Shown piece after piece: positions 6,472 to 10,405 of a stretch of DNA of 10,405 nucleotides. Both the position numbers and the translations under genes were made by a program. Position 1 is the stretch's first letter, and every line of letters starts with the position of its first letter. Origin of the DNA: Bdellovibrio sp. (GTDB lineage: Bacteria > Bdellovibrionota > Bdellovibrionia > Bdellovibrionales > Bdellovibrionaceae); NCBI GenBank assembly GCA_003176075.1, contig PSRN01000091.1, forward strand, positions 1 to 10,405, written 5' to 3'. The notes beneath the pieces were generated by a model, which was not told where the DNA came from, made no database searches, and was given only the letters and a program-made list of their open reading frames with translations.

Positions 6472-6560
6472 CACCCGTGGCTCTGCGGAGGTGCCAACGG
6501 AGCCGCCTCGGGCGGCGAAGCTCGTGGAGGCACCGACTTGGCTCTTCGCCGCCCACGCTG
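6472..6560 (-). repeat. Full nested palindromic repeat, copy C (shell + core + internal shell-like hairpin)
   Basis: The outer arms are CGTGG (6476-6480) and CCACG (6553-6557). Inside are the core halves, CTGCGGAGGTGCC (6483-6495) and GGAGGCACCGACTTGG (6527-6542 region). Between these, where other copies have a 3-base loop, sits a GCCGCC-TCG-GGCGGC hairpin (6502-6516) plus GAAG, resembling the shell element at 1954-1979. The reverse complement shares its first 14 bases and its 16-base core arm exactly with copy D. It lies just downstream of the reductase gene and could act on the 3' end of that mRNA. The frame SAEVP...EAPTW is open through it. Confidence 0.8.
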
Positions 6561-6594
6561 CTCGATTCACATCGAGCTCTGGCAGGTCGCTGCC
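6561..6594. repeat. Two small tandem hairpins next to repeat copy C
   Basis: CTCGAT-TCAC-ATCGAG (6561-6576) is a perfect 6-bp stem and GGCAG-GTCG-CTGCC (6581-6594) a perfect 5-bp stem. With copy C they make a row of three hairpins in the gap between the reductase and CBS genes. No T-run follows on the plus strand (AAAAAA at 6603-6608 instead), so they are not a normal intrinsic terminator in that direction. Their link to the repeat family is unproven. Confidence 0.45.
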
Positions 6595-6709
6595 GCTGAG
6601 GTAAAAAAGGGACTGTACAAGAGCGCTTTTCGGATTATAAGGGGAGCGTGGGCCTATGGACCTCTTCGAAGGAATTGATAAAGAAAAGGATTTGATAAAG
6701 GAGTGCCCC

Positions 6710-7621
6710 ATGGAATCCGAAAGCATTGCCCGATTTGTTGATCGCCGAATTCTTGTCCTCCACAAGGACACAAGCGTTGGAACGGTCGCTCGCGCCCTGC
6801 AAGAAAAGAACTTCGGGAGCGCCGTTATTTCGGACCGTCAAGGCCACATGGTGGGCATTGTAACCGATCGAGATTTGGCCTGTTCAGTGTTGGCTTTCGG
6901 CCTTCCCGCCAAGACGGCGGTTTCCGAGGTGATGACGACCGATATTCTTTCCGTGGCACGAACCGCGGGATTGCCAGAAGTGATTAAGATCATGGAAGTC
7001 AACGGCATTCGCCGCATTCCCGTGATCAAGCGCAACGGCCAGGGCAAAGAGAAGTGCGTGGGAATGATTACTCTCGACGACTTGATCGCCACGCAGTCCA
7101 TTGAGCCCGGTAGCTTGCGCAAGATAGTTCGGGCGCAGATCGCGCGGCAACCGAAGATCATGCTGAATCCTGAACGAAAAATGGACCGGCGGGAACAGGT
7201 TTACAATCATTTTTACAATGTCATGGCCAAAGAGCTGAGCATGCCTCGAGCGGTGGCGGAAAGAGTTTCTTTCTACCTCTTGAAGTCCGTTATCCAGCGG
7301 CTTCCTTCGAAGGAGGCAGAGCATTTTATCGCGCAACTTCCCAGTCTCATGCACGAGGACTTACTGAGCTTGCCTGCCGGGCCCCATAAATCCATCAGCG
7401 GCCCTTCCATTTTGCAAGACCTCGAACTGGGTCTACAACTGGGCCGCGGGCACGTGCTGGTTCCCAGGCAGTTTTGGCAAGCCTTAAATCATCTTGTGGA
7501 CCCCTCGATGACTGACCGTTTGTTGAAGTGGCTGCCGACGGATTTGCAAAAGATCTTCACCAAACCTAAGACGGGCGCGCGCCGGAGCGGCGGCTCCCGC
7601 ACTCTGCAAGCGCATGCTTGA
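6710..7621 (+). CDS. Tandem CBS domains fused to DUF2267
   Basis: 303 residues. CBS 1 (about 12-60) ends in VGIVTDRDLA (48-57); CBS 2 (about 72-130) has VSEVMTTDILSV (71-82), IMEVNGIRRIPVI (94-106) and VGMITLDDLIA (117-127). CBS pairs bind adenine nucleotides and act as energy sensors. Residues about 165-285 match DUF2267, with SVIQRLPSKEAEHFIAQLP (193-211) as its recognisable core; its function is unknown. The last 20 residues are basic and low-complexity, and their codons form a GGAGC/GCTCC hairpin (7584-7597). ATG 6710 is preferred because AAGGAG lies 6 nt upstream; ATG 6656, behind GGGGAG, would add 18 residues and is a real alternative. A -10-like TTATAA (6635-6640) precedes both. The gene is convergent with the CHAD gene, 10 nt apart. 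Confidence 0.85.
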   Translation: MESESIARFVDRRILVLHKDTSVGTVARALQEKNFGSAVISDRQGHMVGIVTDRDLACSVLAFGLPAKTAVSEVMTTDILSVARTAGLPEVIKIMEVNGIRRIPVIKRNGQGKEKCVGMITLDDLIATQSIEPGSLRKIVRAQIARQPKIMLNPERKMDRREQVYNHFYNVMAKELSMPRAVAERVSFYLLKSVIQRLPSKEAEHFIAQLPSLMHEDLLSLPAGPHKSISGPSILQDLELGLQLGRGHVLVPRQFWQALNHLVDPSMTDRLLKWLPTDLQKIFTKPKTGARRSGGSRTLQAHA

Positions 7622-7631
7622 GCGTTGAACT

Positions 7632-8402
7632 TCAGTCTCCATGAGACCTCAGTGGCGCCTGTTTCAATGATCTTGCCTTTAGAACTTCCTTGCGCAGAAA
7701 CCGCAAAACCTTCGGGGCCTGGCGAAGGGCCTGCCCACGTAGTTTTCTGACTCTGTTCTTGATTACTTTTTTCGTACCGACGAACCTCTGCAGGACCTCC
7801 AGATCATGGATCTCACCGAGGGTCCCTTGCAGATCAGCAAGCCCGCCAGTTTGCAACCCTTCCGCTTCAAAACAATAACGAACCCGTTTAACACAAATAC
7901 GTAAAGGGTGAATATCACGGGTCGTATTTTTAAAGGCCTTATTAACGTCTTTACGAAGGCGTCGATTCACTTTTCTGGCGCGGCTGACGGATGTCACTTC
8001 CAGAGCCCTTTGCAGTCGCTCGAGCCGCTCCATAAGAAGACCGATTTGCCGTGGTGAATGCAAATAAACCATGGATTTAGTTATGGCCTTGGAAAGCTTC
8101 TCGCGCAGTCCGACGGTGTCCATTCGCATTTCTCGAGCGTCAACCAGAGCCACTTGAAGTTCACGCGTGGGACCCAGCGCCTTAGCCAATTTCTTCAGCG
8201 ATTGATCGCCGTAACGCAGGGCCGGCAAATCCACTTCTTGTCGCTTCATCCAAATGACCGCTCGCAATCTGCGGACCGCGACCCGCATTTTGTGGATCCT
8301 TACAACCGACGGTCTATCTTGCCGCAAAAGCCGCTCAAGTATTTTCTTGTTCTTGAGGAAATACTCCAGAATCCGCTTTTCTCTCTTCTGCACTGGTTTC
8401 AA
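7632..8402 (-). CDS. CHAD domain protein (predicted polyphosphate-binding)
   Basis: 256 residues, strongly basic and helical. The CHAD motifs are IHKMRVAVRRLRA (36-48), LGPTRELQV (76-84), HPLRICVKRVRYCFE (165-179) and LGEIHDLEV (195-203); the two His-containing Arg/Lys helices come from the internal repeat of the fold. CHAD domains bind inorganic polyphosphate through these basic residues and can localise to polyphosphate granules. It is a stand-alone CHAD with no CYTH (triphosphatase) domain. The start is TTG 8402, with GGAG 8 nt upstream; the nearby ATG is out of frame and stops after two codons. It follows the YkgJ-type gene by 27 nt and probably shares its transcript. The 3' end faces the CBS-DUF2267 gene. 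Confidence 0.88.
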   Translation of the reverse strand: MKPVQKREKRILEYFLKNKKILERLLRQDRPSVVRIHKMRVAVRRLRAVIWMKRQEVDLPALRYGDQSLKKLAKALGPTRELQVALVDAREMRMDTVGLREKLSKAITKSMVYLHSPRQIGLLMERLERLQRALEVTSVSRARKVNRRLRKDVNKAFKNTTRDIHPLRICVKRVRYCFEAEGLQTGGLADLQGTLGEIHDLEVLQRFVGTKKVIKNRVRKLRGQALRQAPKVLRFLRKEVLKARSLKQAPLRSHGD

Positions 8403-8429
8403 TCCATCAGCTCCGATCTAGGAGCGCGT

Positions 8430-8963
8430 CTAATATTTCTTTTTTCGGGGCAATTTATTCCGTTGCAGCGCTTCCGTTTGCAATGCATCTTCTGACTTCT
8501 TTTGCATGTCGAGCGCCTGTTTAATTTGCGAGGGTGGAATAACCTTTCCTTTGCCAACCCCAGGGCAAAAATTAGCAACCTCACGATTCCAGCTTTTGGC
8601 GCCCATCACTTCGGGCCAGAAGGGCCATGTTCGGCACTGGGTGGGCCGTGCCTCATAAACAGTACACCGTGCGCCAGAAAGAAAAATACATTCGAGCCGG
8701 CTCTTTTCTTCCTTTAGGTGATACAAGCCATGCAACTGGTCGCAATACTTGCGGGTGAAGGCGGTAGTCCTCAAGCCGAGAAATTGAGCTAGGTTACGGC
8801 GATCTTCCAGGCTCAAGAAAACATAGCCGTAGCTTCCCCGTGAGAGACAGCACTGGCCCGATCCTTGGCACGCAAAACGAACACCTTGGCCCCACCAAGT
8901 CTTGTTTTTATTGCTGCCCGGGCTTTCTATACGGTTCTTCGTTACACTATTCTTTTGACCCAT
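8430..8963 (-). CDS. YkgJ-family cysteine cluster (CxxCxxCC-type) protein
   Basis: 177 residues with eight cysteines (32, 38, 39, 74, 92, 100, 110, 133). FACQGSGQCCLSRG (30-43) is the N-terminal cluster. ECIFLSGARCTVYEARPTQC (91-110), then RTWPFWPEV (111-119) and NFCPGVGKG (131-139) complete the YkgJ-type pattern. The family is thought to bind a metal (zinc or iron), with no proven biochemical role. Residues 40-66 (GYVFLSLEDRRNLAQFLGL region) also match the usual spacing. The C-terminal 35 residues are a charged, probably helical tail ending in PRKKKY. ATG 8963 has only a weak GGA just upstream; on the minus strand TTGACC (8999-8994) could be a -35 box. It is first in a probable two-gene unit with the CHAD gene, a pairing for which I know no function. 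Confidence 0.85.
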   Translation of the reverse strand: MGQKNSVTKNRIESPGSNKNKTWWGQGVRFACQGSGQCCLSRGSYGYVFLSLEDRRNLAQFLGLRTTAFTRKYCDQLHGLYHLKEEKSRLECIFLSGARCTVYEARPTQCRTWPFWPEVMGAKSWNREVANFCPGVGKGKVIPPSQIKQALDMQKKSEDALQTEALQRNKLPRKKKY

Positions 8964-9195
8964 TCCAATTTGTTAATCGGCAGGATCGCGTGCGGTCAAC
9001 GCTGGATTACTTGGACTGATAAACGAAAAAGGAGGAATTTGGTGGTTTGGTGGTATGGACCAGGCTTTTCACCCGGTCCGCTCAGCGTGGGCGGCGCTGC
9101 CCAAGTCGGTGCCTCCGGCACCTCCGCAAACGCCACGGGCATCGATGGGACCCAATCAAAGAGCCTAAAGGCTATCATCTGCTTTGGGCACGCAC
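8964..9195. other. Intergenic region holding repeat copy D and a small hairpin
   Basis: 232 nt between the YkgJ-type start and the stop of the secreted-protein gene, both on the minus strand. It contains repeat copy D and, next to it, GGACC/GGTCC arms (9057-9079) around a CTTTT-containing loop. On the plus strand a perfect AGGAGG (9030-9035) precedes a GTG at 9042 that opens a 64-codon frame running through the repeat and into the antisense of the next gene; I do not annotate it as a gene. No terminator with a T-run is seen for the secreted-protein gene. Confidence 0.5.
9083..9139 (+). repeat. Palindromic repeat copy D (core inside shell)
   Basis: Shell half CAGCGTGGGCGGCG (9083-9096) is followed by the core, with arm CCAAGTCGGTGCC, loop TCC, arm GGCACCTCCGCA, then the second shell half GCCACGGGC (9132-9140). 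CGTGG (9086-9090) pairs with CCACG (9133-9137), and GGTGCC with GGCACC. It is the simplest complete copy of the family in the window and lies between genes. The minus strand reads FAEVPEAPTW without a stop. Confidence 0.85.
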
Positions 9196-10041
9196 TCAAT
9201 TTAATTCTGGGCAGCTTGTCCCAGTTAACTTCATGAGATCCCTAAACGTGTCAAGATCACTGGTCGCCAAACTCCGTTTGTTTTCATCAGCATTTGATTT
9301 TACATCACAGACAAACAGGGCAAATTCTTTCTGAAGGTTTTCGTCAATGGGGCTCCCCGGTACTTTCACAATCTTGAATCCCGCAGACAAACCCTGGCCA
9401 CCCCTCACACGTGTCACGATCAGATTTCGAATATTTTGAGCAAGGCAACGGACCTTATCCATCGCTTGCGGATTGGTATTGTCCCGATTCAAAATATTCT
9501 CCTGATTCGCAATCTGATTACAGGTCAAGCAAGTTTTTGGTCCGACACCTTCTGGAGCTGGACTATTCCTGGCTGAAAGCATGATTGGACCGGGCTCAAA
9601 CTTTGGTCTTTCAACATTGCAAAGATAGCGAGTTTGGTTGTGGAACTTAAAATCAATCCAAATACCTCTTTGGTCGCTAAAACCGCTTGGCCTTGAAGAA
9701 ATAATATTGCCGTATTCACCGCCTTGTTTGTTGTACTTTACCTTGTATTCCTCGCACATCTTTTCAGGATTCGTTTCTCCTGCCGAAATTTTCGAGTCTT
9801 CGGCATAGTCAGAGTACTCTGGTTTGACCTCTGACCCGGTCGCTACCATTTGGTGATACACCCATGGACCCTCGCAAAAGTTATTTTCGATTGGCTGCTG
9901 CTGAACTCGAGCCTGAACGACGGCCTCATTTTGCGCCGTCGCGTGTTGAGGTGCCTGGGCCGCTTCTTGAGCGAAGGCACGTGCTCCGCCTACAGTTACA
10001 GCAAGCACCACTGCGGTTTTAAGGGGGTAAAAATTCTTCAT
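9196..10041 (-). CDS. Secreted protein of unknown function with eight cysteines
   Basis: I do not recognise this protein. It has 281 residues with a clear Sec signal peptide: basic MKNFYPLK, hydrophobic TAVVLAVTVGGARA, probable cleavage AFA|Q after residue 24. A Gln/Ala-rich spacer (25-51) follows. The mature part has eight cysteines (56, 96, 141, 171, 174, 199, 245, 277), including a C-x-x-C at 171-174 (CLTC); an even number in an exported protein suggests four disulfides. Motifs such as GPWVYHQMV (58-66), RGIWIDFKFHNQTRYLC (125-141) and PVNP-free Asn-rich turns show no enzyme signature. The start is ATG 10041, with AGGAGG 8 nt upstream; an in-frame TTG at 10047 is too close to that site. 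The gene is visibly more AT-rich than the rest of the window, which may mean acquisition or high expression. Periplasmic or surface location is an inference. Confidence 0.8.
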   Translation of the reverse strand: MKNFYPLKTAVVLAVTVGGARAFAQEAAQAPQHATAQNEAVVQARVQQQPIENNFCEGPWVYHQMVATGSEVKPEYSDYAEDSKISAGETNPEKMCEEYKVKYNKQGGEYGNIISSRPSGFSDQRGIWIDFKFHNQTRYLCNVERPKFEPGPIMLSARNSPAPEGVGPKTCLTCNQIANQENILNRDNTNPQAMDKVRCLAQNIRNLIVTRVRGGQGLSAGFKIVKVPGSPIDENLQKEFALFVCDVKSNADENKRSLATSDLDTFRDLMKLTGTSCPELN

Positions 10042-10049
10042 ATTCAATT

Positions 10050-10055
10050 CCTCCT
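10050..10055 (-). promoter_or_regulatory. Strong Shine-Dalgarno (AGGAGG) of the secreted-protein gene
   Basis: A perfect AGGAGG on the minus strand lies 8 nt before ATG 10041. It decides the start against the in-frame TTG at 10047, which would leave only 2 nt of spacing. Confidence 0.85.
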
Positions 10056-10405
10056 AAGGCTATCCTATTGCTAATAGTTAAGGGGCAAAATCTCCTGCAA
10101 ACCACGGACCCCAAACCAAACAACAGGTTTGATTTAGAGGGCAAATGCTCCCATGGAGCTGAATTCGGCAACTCATTTTTTCTTAAACAGGAAAGAAATT
10201 CACGGTTGTCTTGTTAAGGATAAATGCTTTGCGTAGGAACGAACTTTGCTTAATTTTGCATAATCTCAATCAGCACGAGTCAAACCAAATTGGCCGCATC
10301 AACTGGAGTGCATTAAAAAAACAGATCTAAATTATCAGGGTTTTCCCACTTTTTCTCGACTTAAATCCAGACGTTTTCGCTGTGGGAGCGGATTTTACGC
10401 GGTCA
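10056..10405. other. AT-rich upstream region without a supportable gene
   Basis: 350 nt upstream of the secreted-protein gene. It contains two small perfect inverted repeats, CAAACC/GGTTTG (10112-10131) and GCTCC-CAT-GGAGC (10146-10158), and several A/T runs. No promoter stands out clearly. On the minus strand, frame 10404-10327 is open from the window edge for 25 codons to a TAG followed by a run of seven T. It could be the last codons of a gene lying outside the window, but 25 codons are too few to support it. Confidence 0.4.

Noticed and set aside
7584..7597. GGAGC-GGCG-GCTCC hairpin at the 3' end of the CBS gene
   Set aside because: It lies inside codons of a basic tail with no T-run, and is not related in sequence to the repeat family.
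7635..7647. GTCTC-CAT-GAGAC hairpin near the convergent CBS/CHAD stops, as a bidirectional terminator
   Set aside because: The stem is only 5 bp, no T-run follows on either strand, and it lies within the last CHAD codons.
10327..10404. Possible 3' end of a minus-strand gene entering from the right edge
   Set aside because: Only 25 open codons with a Lys/Ser-rich translation and no motif; this is expected by chance.
1..10405. CRISPR array, toxin-antitoxin pair, phage-defence island or transposase
   Set aside because: No regularly spaced direct repeats, no such protein families in any frame, and the palindromic repeats are dispersed, inverted and lack spacers.

Overview
The window looks like chromosomal DNA of a Gram-negative, moderately GC-rich bacterium. 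The evidence is an OmpA-type outer-membrane protein, Sec signal peptides, a Rhodobacter-type phosphatidylethanolamine N-methyltransferase and Shine-Dalgarno sites. The gene mix (YkgJ-type cysteine cluster protein, CHAD protein, OmpA with a long barrel-like N-terminus, unknown secreted proteins) would fit Bdellovibrionota or a related delta-proteobacterial-like lineage. That placement is an inference, because no rRNA or marker gene is present. There is no phage, IS element, CRISPR array, tRNA or rRNA.

Layout. 1-1991 (minus): an OmpA-family gene followed 24 nt later by a ClC chloride channel/transporter gene cut by the left edge; probably one transcript. 2056-3290 (plus): an SRPBCC lipid-binding-fold protein, then a PmtA-like methyltransferase. 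3429-5748 (plus): a tight three-gene unit (DUF1275/YoaK membrane protein, ABC ATPase, ABC-2 permease) joined by two ATGA stop/start overlaps. 5815-6456 (plus): an F420-dependent-NADP-oxidoreductase-like protein with its own strong ribosome binding site. 6710-7621 (plus): a tandem-CBS plus DUF2267 protein. 7632-8963 (minus): a YkgJ-type protein followed by a CHAD (polyphosphate-binding) protein, convergent with the CBS gene. 9196-10041 (minus): an unrecognised secreted protein with eight cysteines, in visibly more AT-rich DNA. 10056-10405 has no supportable complete gene.

The most striking signal is a family of short modular palindromes, found five times in 7.2 kb. A 31-bp 'core' palindrome occurs alone twice, in inverted orientation, inside the SRPBCC gene (2339-2369 and 2535-2565). 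A 'shell' palindrome occurs alone inside the OmpA signal-peptide region (1954-1979). Core inside shell occurs between genes (9083-9139). Shell around core around a further shell-like hairpin occurs just after the reductase gene (6472-6560). On one strand the core always reads open as A-E-V-(P/S)-x-A-P-T-W, and three of the five copies lie in frame inside protein genes. This resembles Rickettsia palindromic elements in behaviour, but the sequence is one I do not recognise.

Much of the gene content concerns the envelope: ion flux (ClC), outer membrane-peptidoglycan anchoring (OmpA), phospholipid methylation (PmtA) and ABC export. The CHAD and CBS proteins point to polyphosphate and nucleotide sensing. 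No single pathway joins all of the genes.
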